Shown here piece by piece: positions 48,001 through 57,792 of a stretch of 64,000 bases of DNA. Where the stretch lies: assembly GCF_014529535.1 (NCBI RefSeq), contig NW_023503372.1:2812263-2876262 (forward strand), written 5' to 3'. A program made the translations under genes and the position numbers. Numbering within the stretch: position 1 is the stretch's first letter; each line of letters opens with the position of its first letter. The notes beneath the pieces were generated by a model. The model was not told where the DNA came from. It saw only the letters and a program-made list of their open reading frames with translations, and ran no database searches. The DNA comes from Bradysia coprophila (lineage: Eukaryota > Arthropoda > Insecta > Diptera > Sciaridae).

Positions 48001-48684
48001 CTCAAGTCAAAGCGAATGTGGGCTCAATCGACATATTGGTCAACAGTGCTGGATCAATGGACTACTGTAAAATGATCGATTGCCAACTAGATTCATGGGT
48101 GAAAATGGTGGAATTGAATTGCATTGGTCTTTTAAATGTTACTGCTGCAGTATTACCTCATATGAAGGGTAGTAAGTCTGGTCACATTGTAAATATAACA
48201 TCAGATGCCGGTAGAAAGGTATAATATGTCAATCTGCACTGTTGTCACTCCATATTTTCTGGTCCATAAAAATGAACACAGAACATACAAGCCGACAGTA
48301 ATTTTTTTAAAAATCGTTTAGCCCTTTGCTGGACTTGCTGTCTATTCCGGCACTAAATACTTCGGCGAATGTGTTTCGGAAGCCATGAGACAGGAACTGG
48401 TTCCGTACAACATTAAAGTTACCTGCATTCAACCTGGTGATACGACTACTGAATTGCATGGTAAAACGAAAAATCCAGAGGTACAATTTCAACCATTTCA
48501 CATTCAATCACTGTCTTTGATTGACTGAAAATTTGATCTTCACAAGTTACTAGCGGAATATGGAACGCAAGCTGAATATCTGAGAGCGGATGATGTGGCA
48601 AATGCGGTTCTATACGCACTGAATCAACCGCCAAATTGTGCTGTTAATTCGATTCTATTGGAACCAATTGGTGCTCCGATATAA
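42031..48684 (+). CDS. NRPS-like A-T-R-R carboxylate reductase (adenylation, carrier, thioester reductase, SDR)
   Basis: Exons: 42031-42150, 42206-42350, 42724-43125, 43182-43347, 43711-43835, 43894-44018, 44077-44295, 44350-44552, 44619-44807, 45234-45422, 45561-45699, 45853-46178, 46486-46647, 46711-46825, 46896-47011, 47089-47229, 47301-47488, 47689-47900, 47985-48218, 48322-48480 and 48547-48684; 3813 nt, 1270 aa, every phase consistent. Adenylation domain, about 12-520: A3 [11 protein letters not shown] (169-179), A5 NLYSISE (306-312), A7 YRTGDW (400-405), A8 [17 protein letters not shown]10 SGKINK with Lys511. Carrier domain: FDLGGHS with the phosphopantetheine Ser567. Thioester reductase: TGATGYLG (655-662), Y812 and K816 in [16 protein letters not shown] (1038-1045), Ser1167, YSGTK with Y1180 and K1184. 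There is no condensation or thioesterase domain, so it should activate one acid and reduce it through the aldehyde to an alcohol with NAD(P)H. Substrate unknown. The layout matches fungal ATRR glycine betaine reductases (from memory). It is not Ebony (A-T-amine transferase) nor AASDH (A-T-PQQ repeats). Confidence 0.9.
42480..42665 (-). repeat. Dispersed AT-rich repeat family, partial, in intron 2 of the NRPS-like gene
   Basis: It contains TCATCTGTTATCGACCGCGC ... CAAGCTCTTAACAATGAGG ... CAATTGAAGTAATAGATTC, the reverse orientation of the family blocks at 29161-29360. A comparable partial copy is in a later intron of the same gene at about 46240-46390 (ATGAAGTACAAGATTTCG). Confidence 0.55.
44884..45166. 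repeat. Intronic tandem repeat, unit about 15-17 bp (GAAAATTTGACGAAATT-like)
   Basis: More than a dozen imperfect copies of CGAAAATTTGACGAAA, varied by CACAAAACTTGACGAAATTT at the left end, fill most of the intron between the two halves of the carrier domain (44808-45233). The array gives long spurious open frames in both directions (the minus strand reads as repeated [11 protein letters not shown]). It has no coding meaning. Confidence 0.88.
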
Positions 48685-50230
48685 TTTACGGATTCGGCAA
48701 AAGTTCCTAAGGTTTTATTCGTGTAGAGTTACTGCTGAATGCAAACCACAAGTTTGTAGGGGCGATTCGGAGATTCAAAGTTCAAATAGAAGGTGTTTGT
48801 GTGCTAACATCGCTTAGACTAAATTTGGTTATTGAAAAATGGAAAATAAAAAATATTTTACAAAATATAAATTCGTAAAACTTAGCTCGTCTCGGCAGAT
48901 ATCTTTCAAGGATAAATTTCGATAAATTACCGGTTTTTCATTTTTTCGAAAAAAAAACCTTTTCCCTCTAAACTAACTGATAACATCAATTAACTCGTTA
49001 ACACGTTTCGTTCAACCTTGGTTGAATAAAAGAAAAAAAAATCAACAACCAGACCAGAACGCTAAGCAGGCAACGGAGAGACCAGCTAAGATGTGCAACT
49101 AAGAGGTGTTAGGGCGGCCAGCCGATCCAGGGCAGACCGATAAGCAGACTGATGCTGAGAATGAAGAAACGGGTCCAACCAAGCGACGGCGGCTCGGTAT
49201 GTCAGGACCAGTTGGAATTATTAGGACATCAGGTTCGAGACCATCAAGATCGACCAGATCAAGTTCGAGACCATCAAATTCGATAATATCAGGTACGATT
49301 TTACCACCCTTGAATTGAATTTTCTATAACGGACGAATCGGATCCTGACTCATTCATTGAAATCGATCGATAGTTTTCTGGATGGAAACACGTTAATCCA
49401 ACCAAAATTGGATCCAAGCAGAGATTTTTTTTTGAATTCATGACATTTGGCTCAGTATGGGTACTAAACATATTGGATTGCATACGGTGCATACCTATAG
49501 TTTAGTGCGGCAAATGAAGCCGGTCCCGAGTTTGGTGCTATGTGTTGAGAGAAGTTATCCAACTTTTTGTTACAAAAAACATGTCGTTTTAGGGGTTTTT
49601 GCTCGAAATTAACATTTTTTTAAATTTTATGTTTGGGGATATTTAATGTACTCATTTAGTGCTGGCGAATGAGCCCTCATTCAAGTTTGGTGCTGCCAGC
49701 TGACCGGATATATTACAATTTTTCCCTAATCTTGAAAAATTAATTATGTCATGTAATTTGACAGCACCAACTCGAGTGAGGGCTCATTCGCCTTGGGACA
49801 AGTGGGTTGGCCTGTAGAGGCGCCACATTTTTTTCATAGTACTTCATTCTCTGTGGCTTATTTTCATGTGACTTCACATTTGTCATTACAGAACAAATGT
49901 CACCATATGAAGTTGGTTCACATGGTTCCATCGATCAAATTATTTTTTTGAATTCAAATCTTGTACTTCAACTTTTTGAACATGCATTTTACTAAGAACT
50001 CTTTATTTTTAAAAGCTATTTACATTCGGACGGTCTTGAGCCACGATTGAACAATCTGTGCCACATTATTATTACCCTACTTAAGACAAAAAATGTTTGC
50101 TCAGCACTTTAGTTCTTAAGCACTGGTACGGTCTTAACATGGATAGTGCTTGTAGAGGAACCGAATTGGGGTCGCTTCAACAAAATGAATAGCTTAGCAA
50201 GATGTCCTAGCTGCGTGTGGGGTTAAAAGG
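48685..50230. other. Intergenic region between the NRPS-like gene and the tandem array
   Basis: The NRPS-like 3' UTR is AT-rich, with GGAAAATAAAAAATA at about 48840. Bases 49020-49320 differ in composition (purine-rich, less AT) and contain two direct copies of TCAAGTTCGAGACCATCAA/TCAGGTTCGAGACCATCAA. The 70-codon frame there (49106-49318) is not convincing and may be a retroelement remnant. Bases 49940-50060 contain a partial dispersed repeat (CAAATCTTGTACTTCAAC). Confidence 0.45.
49664..49792. repeat. Inverted repeat with about 31-bp arms
   Basis: GGCGAATGAGCCCTCATTCA...GTTTGGTGCTG at 49664-49695 pairs with its inverse at 49762-49792, with about four mismatches, around a 66-bp AT-rich centre. 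A partial extra copy of the arm (AGTTTGGTGCTATGTG) lies upstream at about 49530. MITE-like, no clear target-site duplication. Confidence 0.65.
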
Positions 50231-50553
50231 AAGGCTAACATTTGCAAAGAATTAATATAAAGGAAACGTTTTCCGACGAAATTTGAAATTTAAGATAACA
50301 TAGTGCAAGTTATACAATTAAAGAATTGTGTGTCGCTATGAGAAATATGCTCGTCATTATCATTGACGCTTTTTATATTTTTACTCTAAATTTTTACAAT
50401 AATTTTTATGAGTGTCAATATTTGCATTGAATTCAGCGACTGTTTATGTTCACAGTATAAACGAACATATCACGGGATGTGATGTCGTTAAAAATTTGAT
50501 ATACTTTTAAATTAACTTTGTTTGTTCTTTAGTCTGATAAGTTTAAGATCACC

Positions 50554-50561
50554 CATAAAAG
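50554..50561 (+). promoter_or_regulatory. Weakened TATA-like box of lectin copy 1
   Basis: CATAAAAG lies 108 bp upstream of the ATG. Copies 2 and 3 have the consensus-like TATAAAAG at the equivalent place, in otherwise nearly identical sequence, so copy 1 may be expressed differently. Confidence 0.55.
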
Positions 50562-50661
50562 CACATGTGCATCGATGATAAGAGGTCATAATTAAAAGGA
50601 AGCTTGCACGGTGTAGTTCGACTTTTGTTCCGGTTTTAGTCGCTAATACATTGAAGTGAAA

Positions 50662-51490
50662 ATGATAATTCAAAATTTGATTTTCGTTTTCACTTTTTAT
50701 CTTACTATGGAAAGTGCCCGTAAGTTTAATATGGTTCAGGATCATTAGACTCCTTGATTTACACATTTTTGTTTTCTAAGAAAGCTCAACCGTAGCTGAC
50801 ACAGGTGTCGCTGGTGGTGACTTAAACGTCACCGATGCTGATATAAGCGTTTCCGGTACGAAGCATTGTGCTGACCGTCCTCCACAAAGTGACTGGACCT
50901 ACTTGGGCAATGTTGGAACGAAACATTTTTTCCTTTTTGATAACAACACTTTGGTATGAAATTAAGATTACAATTTACAAGTTACCAGATCGATGGCGTA
51001 CTTCCATTTTACATCCGTCGAACATTATATTGAACTTGAACTGACATTGTAACCATTTCCGATCAGGTGTCATGGCAAGATGCTGTCGCTATTTGCAGTG
51101 GTAAGGGAATGTACCTTGTCAAAATTAATGACAAAGCCGAAATGGATTTCGTAAATCTACAAGTTGTGACGAACAAAATTGGTTAGCGCCGCATACACCA
51201 AGCCATTCAGCAACTTCTTCTAATTTTGCTTTTCTCTCGTCTCTATCGCTTTCTTAGGTCCAGTTTGGTTCGGAGCGAGAGATTTGGGCGGTAGAGGTTC
51301 ATATAAATGGACACCCAACACTGCTGCTAGTTCCTATTCAATTGGCACCTTTGTAAATTTCTCTGATTTCCTGGAAAACGGCCCGTTAGCTTTGCAGATG
51401 AACTTACGCGTGTCTAATAATCTGTTTCCGGCACCATCATACTTGAAAACAGCCAAACCATTTTGCCAGTCAGCAACGACAACTTATTGA
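50662..51490 (+). CDS. Secreted C-type-lectin-like protein, copy 1
   Basis: Exons: 50662-50719, 50781-50953, 51067-51181 and 51258-51490; 579 nt, 192 aa. The N-terminus MIIQNLIFVFTFYLTMESA is a clear signal peptide, with cleavage likely before Q20. The mature part has a C-type lectin fold signature: SWQDAVAIC (residues 79-87), then VNLQVV, then GPVWFGARDLGGRGSYKW, and a last cysteine at about C185. Only three mature cysteines are visible (C49, C87, C185). The calcium/sugar motifs (EPN or QPD, WND) are absent, so sugar binding is doubtful. N-glycosylation sequons: NVT (35), NNT (74), NFS. Likely an extracellular binding or structural protein; the partner is unknown. Confidence 0.82.
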
Positions 51491-52513
51491 TAAAATCAAT
51501 TGAGTGTTGAGCTGGTCACTGCAACTTAAATTGCACGTCGGTATAACTTTTCGTTTGAGAAATTTCTAAATTACTTTCCTTGTTATCTATCGTATGAATA
51601 AATTACAGCGCATTAGTAAAAGTAATCTGGACGTATTGAAGAAAACACCGAAAAACGATAGAAAATATTACATATGATTGACTTTTTCGGATCTGCCTGC
51701 GCCTACGTTACGCTTGGGAAATTCAATCACAAATCGGATTAGAAGCACGTCTCCCCACGTCAGTGTCACCCAAGCTCAAGAATGTCCCTGAAGTCAGAGT
51801 GAGTGACTTCTATGTAAAATTGGAAATTGCTATAAATGTGTATTATACACAACTTGCTACGGTAGAACTAGGTAAAATATCAGCAAGATAAACTACAAAG
51901 CATAGAGGTTGACTACCTGTAGTAGGAGGAAAGCTTGCCAAAGCTACAAGACTATTATGACCCAAATGTGAAGTAATATATTACACACTTGTCACGAAGA
52001 AGTCGAGGCTTGCCGAGACTGATAGTGACAAGTGTGTACTCTATTTTATCACATAAGCGAAAACGAGACAGTAAAAAATCATTGGCCATTTTTCTTATTG
52101 CTGAACTTTAACCTAACATTCACTGCTATTGATAGGTTATGAAAAAGACGACAAAAATAAGTGACATTCCATGTGCGCTGTGGTTTTATATATAACAAAA
52201 TGTTAAACAATTGAAGTAACAGACTCAAAATCATTCGTATGAAAGTTATTTTAATCGAATGAAGCAATAGATCCGACAAAAATATTATAGATATGCAATT
52301 AGACCGATTCACGAGTCATTTTTTGAAACGGATTTGACCGGAAAACGTCTTCAAAAATCAGAATTGGTGGACTAAAGACAATTCCGTTGAGAAGGTGTTT
52401 TTAAAAATTGTTCCGAGAGAGATTCAAAAAAGAAAGTGCGATTTCCGGCTATTTTGACAATTTTCGAATCAGTCTCAGATTTAAACGAAAAGTTCCATAC
52501 TTTCCCAAACGCC
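51491..52513. other. Spacer between lectin copy 1 and FRA10AC1 copy 1
   Basis: Lectin 3' UTR with AATAAA at about 51598. Bases 51920-52075 are unique to unit 1 and contain an inverted pair ACACACTTGTCAC / GTGACAAGTGTGT at about 51985-52037. Bases about 52110-52275 are a partial dispersed repeat (ATTGATAGGTTATG ... CAATTGAAGTAACAGACTC). No exon seen. Confidence 0.5.
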
Positions 52514-52768
52514 CTGCACCTCAACGTAGTCAAATTTAAACAAGAAAATGTGTCGACGAGAATTTTACCGATGAGATTTTACAACGAAAATTTAACAAAA
52601 AAAAATTGCGTTACAAGTGGCACATGATTATTGTCGTATGAGGGGTTTCATCAGCATCTGCCACCTGTGACGCAATTTTTTTTTGTTAAATTTTCGTTGT
52701 AAAATCTCATCGGTAAAATTCTCGTTCGACACATTTTCTTGTTTAAATTTGATTACATTGAGGCGCAG
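52514..52768. repeat. 255-bp foldback with about 105-bp arms, unit 1
   Basis: The left arm begins CTGCACCTCAACGTAGTCAA and runs to about 52624. The right arm is its inverse, from about 52658 to GATTACATTGAGGCGCAG at 52768. Matched blocks include AATGTGTCG, GAGAATTTTACCGATGAG and TTTTACAACGAAAATTTAAC with their inverses. The loop is about 35 nt. A copy with a truncated left arm is in unit 2 at 58890-59102, so the insertion predates the duplication. Confidence 0.85.
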
Positions 52769-53140
52769 AATGCGTCACCAAAACTTATATCAAATGTTTT
52801 GGAAGTTTAATTTTTCCTAGACTAGCGTCACCTTTTCCTCTTTTGAGGTTTTTGTGGGATTTGTATTTGACCAATATTTATTTATTTCTGTATCTGAATC
52901 ACACGATCAATTAGTAATGGATCAAAACATCGATCAAAGTATTAATGTGAAACAGTAACCGTAAGCTTCCGCACTCAAACTTTAAATAATTTAATACAAC
53001 CGACCTCTGCAGTCGATTCCAAGTAATTGCGACTCTTAAAAAAATGTCAAATGAAAAACAGTACACTTTTTAACAGTGTCTCTCACTGTCATCCCCATTT
53101 GTTTTGGTTGTGTAAATATTTGGTAAACATCAACATTACC

Positions 53141-54036
53141 ATGGCACGATTCGGCAACTTGAATCCTTACGATTTACACAAACGTCTCATCAATGACTAC
53201 ATTCTGAAAAAACCGGGAGACACAAAGGTTCTTCAGCGTGACACATCCAAAGATCGTACAGATTACGATGTAATTCGTGACAATCATCGATTTCTATGGG
53301 ACGATGAAGACGACGAAACAGATTCGTGGGAAAAGCAATTGGCCAAACGCTATTACGATAAACTGTTCAAAGAGTACTGCATTTGTGACTTGAGTCGATA
53401 CAAGGATAACAAGGTGCGTGACGATATGGTCAATGCGTTGGCATATTTAACTTAGTTCGTTCTGATTCAATGTTTTTAGGTTGCTATGCGATGGCGTGTG
53501 GAGAAGGAAGTGGTTACGGGGAAAGGACAATTCATTTGTGGAAATCGAACGTGTTCGGACAATTCAGGACTTAGAAGCTGGGAAGTAAATTTTGCCTATG
53601 CCGAACATGGGACACGGAAGAATGCTCTCATCAAACTGCGTAAGTTGATCCACACGGTCATTTACATTCCATTTCAAATAAAACGTCAATGCTATTTCGA
53701 GGTCTGTGTCCGGATTGCTCAAAGAAACTCAACTACCACTCCAACAAACGCGAAGTGAAAAAACTGAAAAAAGAGAAACGAAAAAGCGGACGACGATCAA
53801 AATCTGCATCCGAAGGAAATCAATCGCCAGGTTGTTCGACTTCTGCAGCCTCAAGTAAAACGGTAACGGACGAAGAAATAGTCGAATCGAACGAGGAGGT
53901 TGATGTTCACAAGAATGATGCACTGGAAAAGAACGTCGAGTCCATAGAGAAACATTGTTGGACCAAGACAACGGATGCGGAGGAAAAGAGTCGCGAAGAA
54001 GAATTCGACGAATACTTGGAGGATTTATTGTTGTAA
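53141..54036 (+). CDS. FRA10AC1: FRA10AC1 homologue, copy 1 (intact)
   Basis: Nuclear protein found in spliceosomal complexes; its role in splicing is only partly known (family knowledge). Exons: 53141-53413, 53480-53639 and 53702-54036; 768 nt, 255 aa. The N-terminal part has FLWDDEDDETDSWEKQLAKRYYDKLFKEYCI, and the conserved core is VAMRWRVEKEVVTGKGQFICG, SWEVNFAYAEHG, NALIKLRLCPDC. Cysteines C111/C116 and C147/C150 could form a zinc site. The C-terminal third is charged and low complexity (KKLKKEKRKSGRRSKS, then Ser- and Glu-rich). An upstream in-frame ATG at 53027 exists, but conservation starts near MARFGNLNPYDLH. The gene ends 96 bp from the oppositely oriented oxidase, so the 3' ends converge. 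Confidence 0.88.
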
Positions 54037-54132
54037 GCAAATTCATTCGGTTTGTTGAATTAAATCTTTATTTTATTCGGAAAAAAGGTTTTTGATGAAT
54101 TTGTCTATTTGAATCTACAAAAGTAGCGGAAC

Positions 54133-56445
54133 TCACTTCTGGCAAAAATTTAAAATTTTCTCCGCCTGTTCAATACCTGACAAGAACGCCCCGTGTGCCG
54201 TCGAAAAATACTGTTGATGACACGCTTCTCCGGCAAACAGTATTAATGGGATGCGGCAATCCATTTCCACCTCCTGCCTTTGATTATTGACCGAATCTAA
54301 GTCAGCCGGCATTATGAGATTTTTAGCAAATTGTGTGGACAACCCCTTTACACTCAAAGAAAGATCGGCCACAGTTATTGGCTTGGATAGTAACCGACTC
54401 GACGTGCCGTTCTTATCGCAATCCGTGCTAATGTAACTATAAGCTCCTCTAACAAATGGATTCGAATACCAACGGGTGCTATAAACATAGAATGCAATAC
54501 AATCACAATCGAAATCATCAACTGGTGTCATATTGTTACCAATAGTATTTGATTGGTGCGGGAATTTCGGATTTTGTAAATTGTGCTAAGAGTGCAATAC
54601 AATCGTGAATTACTTGTGAATCGGTTAGCTTTTCCATTTCTATGGCACCCCGGCCACCGACCCATGCAAGTAATGTGTTGGATGGCCCCGGTTTCATGAC
54701 ATCAAATCCGGATATGTGTCTAGTCCAGTTGTGGTCCTGAAAAAGAGGTGAAAGCAAATTTACAGATAAATTTTCACCTGCTATCAGCTCATTTTTCGAT
54801 GCGATGCGATGCGATGGTACAACTTTCTCGGCTAGCTATCTACAGCAGAATTTTTGTTTCTCTTCGAGCGAAAAATTAAAGGGTGATACAGGCGTCATGT
54901 CAGGCACTTGCTATTCGTTCATTAACAAACATTTTTATGAATAAAAGAACAATACGTGTCCAACTACTAGACTGGTGCTGTTACTCTAGATTCAGTAGAT
55001 GGAAGTTGACGGTCTGAGTCTGAGGTGGATTTCATCACGACAGAGTAAAGTAAACCAGGCAGGAGCAGACGAAGAAAATACATTCAAATGAGGGACCTAA
55101 ATCCCGTTATAATTGTTTACGAATTTGTTGCGGATGCGATTTTGATACGTTTTAAATCGACGGCTGTTATCGGTAAAGTGTTGTCGAGAGTGTATCTTAT
55201 CGATAAACGAAAAACTAATGAATCAACCAAAACTTCAACAGAGAGGAAGATTGAAAATATAAGAATTTAGGATCCTCCTGATGAATTTCAATGTCTACAG
55301 TTTCAAGACTTACCTTGTAATTGTCATTCCTGAAAATCAGTTGAATTCCGTCCATTTCTTTCCACCAAGGATGTTCGAATTGAATAAATATCTTGTTGAT
55401 TGTCTCGAATCCAATGTCTCGAATGGTTTGCACGTATGCGTGTGGTAATGCCGGTCTGAACATCGTATGTAAATTGGTCTTCAAACAGCCGAGTGAAAGG
55501 GTCACTATAACGTGATTTGCGTGATAAATAGTGTTGTCGGAACATTTCACAGAAATTCTCGGACAACTGGCGCTAGTCACAATTTCGACCACCTCTTTTT
55601 TAAAAAGAATATTTTTGCGATCAACTTGATTGCATAATGCTTCGATGGCTGCACTGAAACCATTACGAAAATTGTAATGAGCCTGACAACTTTCACCGTT
55701 GTAGGAGTAGGCACCCCAGCTTTTCGCTGATACATGGTCCAAATTAAGGCAGGAGTTGTCAATCACTTGAAAGCGTACATGCCAGTCGAATAGTTGTTGA
55801 GCGGTTACTTTGAGCGTGGCATCTTCTAGCGTATCCAAATATTTGCTAAAGTTGTCTAACAAGAACGAATACACTGACTTCGGATAATCAGTCTGGTCCT
55901 CTCGTGCATAGGTCTCACATTTGCACAGTATCTGTCCGATGAGGAAGTCAATTTTTTTCACAAAATAGTCGTCGATCGCTTCACCGTCATCTCTTAAATA
56001 CGCGCCAAGACCTTCCTCTGACTGCTCGGTGGACAGTAAGTCATATCTTTCGGCTATATCATGAAGATGGTTAAATTTTCCTGAAACGTTCGAACCAAAC
56101 ATCAATTTTCGAAGAAATTCGTTTAAACAGCTGAGTCTAACCATGAAGCCACGAGGCGCCCGCATCCACGAAATCCGTTTTGGTCGACTGAATACACTCA
56201 TCATCACTTTCCGTTGATTTGCGATTTTCATTTGAATCAGTCGATTTGACATTACGTCTCATGTTCAGTGTGTTCACGCGTCCGCCGGCTTTCGCCTGTC
56301 CTTCCAAAATGAGGAAACGTTGGCCAGTTGACTGTAGTTTCGTTGCCGCTCCTAGACCGGCCAGTCCAGCTCCGATGATTAGAACATCGACATAATTGCC
56401 AGTGCCGTCCTTAGCACTGCGACCATTGGGATTTTTTATTTTCAT
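54133..56445 (-). CDS. Flavin amine oxidase, spermine/polyamine oxidase-like, copy 1 (intact)
   Basis: FAD enzyme of the polyamine oxidase / LSD1 superfamily; probably oxidises spermine or acetylated polyamines, giving H2O2. Minus-strand exons: 56445-56142, 56080-55314, 54736-54540 and 54478-54133; 1614 nt, 537 aa, within the 500-560 aa usual for the family. FAD Rossmann motif VLIIGAGLAGLGAA (GxGxxG at 25-30), then a variable insert, then DAGASWLHG. Lys331 in INKIFIQFEHPWW is at the place of the conserved flavin-N5 lysine. The C-terminal FAD site is ILFAGEACHQQYFSTAHGAFLSG. The 61-nt intron 1 (56141-56081) is needed: without it the frame stops right after GASWLHG. Intron 2 holds a left-end MITE fragment at 55036 and a GCGATGCGATGCGAT run. 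No peroxisomal SKL-type tail is seen (ends NFCQK). Substrate is not decidable from sequence. Confidence 0.87.
55036..55099. mobile_element. Left-end fragment of the CACGRCAGAGTAAA MITE in an oxidase intron
   Basis: CACGACAGAGTAAAGTAAAC followed by CAGGCAGGAGC and GAGGGACCTA matches the left half of the element at 12027-12158. No right terminus is present. The same fragment recurs at 61391-61454 in unit 2. Confidence 0.7.
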
Positions 56446-56856
56446 GTCGTTTGAATTGGCTCTAAAAGGAAATTGGAATTTTGTTCAGTAATTTGGAAAA
56501 ATGCGGATGGAGATGCGAAAAAAATTTAAAATTTAAAGGGAAGGCTAACATCTGCAAAGAAAAAGGAAACGTTTTCCGACGAAATTTGAAATTTAAGATA
56601 ACAAAGTGCAAGTTATACAATTAAAGAATTGTGTGTCGCTATGAGAAATATGCTCATCATTATCATTGACGCTTTTTATATTTTCACTCTAAATTTTTAC
56701 AATAATTTTTATGAGTGTCAATATTTGAATTGAATTAAGCGACTGTTTATGTTCACAGTATAAACGAACAAATCACGGGATGTGATGTCGTTAAAAATTT
56801 GATATACTTTTTAATTAACTTTGTTTGTTCTTTAGTCTGATAAGTTTAAGATCACC

Positions 56857-56864
56857 TATAAAAG
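56857..56864 (+). promoter_or_regulatory. TATA box of lectin copy 2
   Basis: TATAAAAG lies 107 bp upstream of the ATG at 56964, within CACCTATAAAAGCACC. The distance allows a 5' UTR of about 75-80 nt. The same box is at 63209-63216 for copy 3. Confidence 0.65.
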
Positions 56865-56963
56865 CACCTTGCAACGACGATAAGAGGTCATAATTAAAAG
56901 GAAGCTTTCACGGTGTAGTTCGACTTTTGTTCCGGTTTTAGTCGCTAATACATTGAAGTGAAA

Positions 56964-57792
56964 ATGATAATTCAAAATTTGATTTTCGTTTTCACTTTTT
57001 ATCTTACTATGGAGAGTGCCCGTAAGTTTAAAATGGTTCAGGGTGATTAGAAACTCCTTGATTTACACATTTTTTTTTTAAGAAAGCTCAACCGTAGCTG
57101 ACACCGGCGTCGCTGGTGGTGACTTAAATGTCACCGATGCTGATATAAGCGTTTCCGGAACGAAGCATTGTGCTGACCGTCCTCCGCAAAGTGACTGGAC
57201 GTACTTGGGCAATGTTGGAATGAAACATTTTTTCCTTTTTGATAACAACACTTTGGTATGAAATTAAGATTACAATTTACAAGTTACCAGATCGATGGCG
57301 TGCTTACATTTTACATCCGTCGAACACTATATTGAACTTGAACTGACATTGTAACCATTTCCGATCAGGTGTCATGGCAAGATGCTGTCGCTATTTGCAG
57401 TGGTAAGGGAATGTACCTTGTCAAAATTAATGACAAAGCCGAAATGGATTTCGTAAATCTACAAGTTGTGACGAACAAAATTGGTTAGCGCCGCATGCAC
57501 CAAGCCATTCAGCAACTTCTTCTAATTTTTCTTTTCTCTCGTCTATATCGCTTCCTTAGGTCCAGTTTGGTTCGGAGCCAGAGATTTGGGCGGTCGAGGT
57601 TCGTACAAATGGACACCCATAACTGCTGCTAGTTCCTATTCAATCGGCACCTTTGTAAATTTCTCTGATTTCCTGGAAAACGGCCCTTTAGCTTTGCAGA
57701 TGAACTTACGCGTTTCGAATAATCTGTTTCCGGCACCATCATACTTGAAAACAGCCAAACCATTTTGCCAGTCAGCAACGACAACTTATTAA
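56964..57792 (+). CDS. Secreted C-type-lectin-like protein, copy 2
   Basis: Exons: 56964-57021, 57083-57255, 57369-57483 and 57560-57792; 192 aa, same exon sizes as copy 1 and fully open. Protein differences from copy 1 are few, for example WTPIT instead of WTPNT and NVGMKH instead of NVGTKH. The signal peptide, the three cysteines and the lectin core GPVWFGARDLGGRGSYKW are kept. The stop is TAA instead of TGA. Near-identity of exons together with nearly identical introns indicates a recent duplication. Confidence 0.82.

Larger units (their letters stand above)
50231..56540. repeat. Tandem segmental duplication, unit 1 (6.31 kb)
   Basis: Starts at AAGGCTAACATTTGCAAAG, which recurs (one base changed) at 56541 and 62896. 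It carries a lectin-like gene, FRA10AC1 (both plus) and a flavin amine oxidase (minus), all with intact frames. It differs from unit 2 by scattered substitutions, an insert of about 160 bp at about 51920-52075 that unit 2 lacks, and the absence of a block of about 330 bp found in unit 2 at about 58280-58610. Confidence 0.93.

Noticed and set aside
42031-48684. Reading the locus as separate acyl-CoA ligase, reductase and SDR genes
   Set aside because: All 21 exons keep phase without an internal stop or start, and the carrier domain sits exactly between ligase and reductase as in fused A-T-R enzymes.
53141-54036. Identification as a CWC16/YJU2-family (CCDC94/CCDC130) splicing factor
   Set aside because: The core VAMRWRVEKEV...GKGQFICG...SWEVNFAYAEHG matches FRA10AC1, not the CWC16 family.
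56081-56141. Apparent frameshift in oxidase copy 1 after GASWLHG
   Set aside because: A 61-nt GT-AG intron here restores the frame exactly and gives a normal family alignment, so no mutation is needed.
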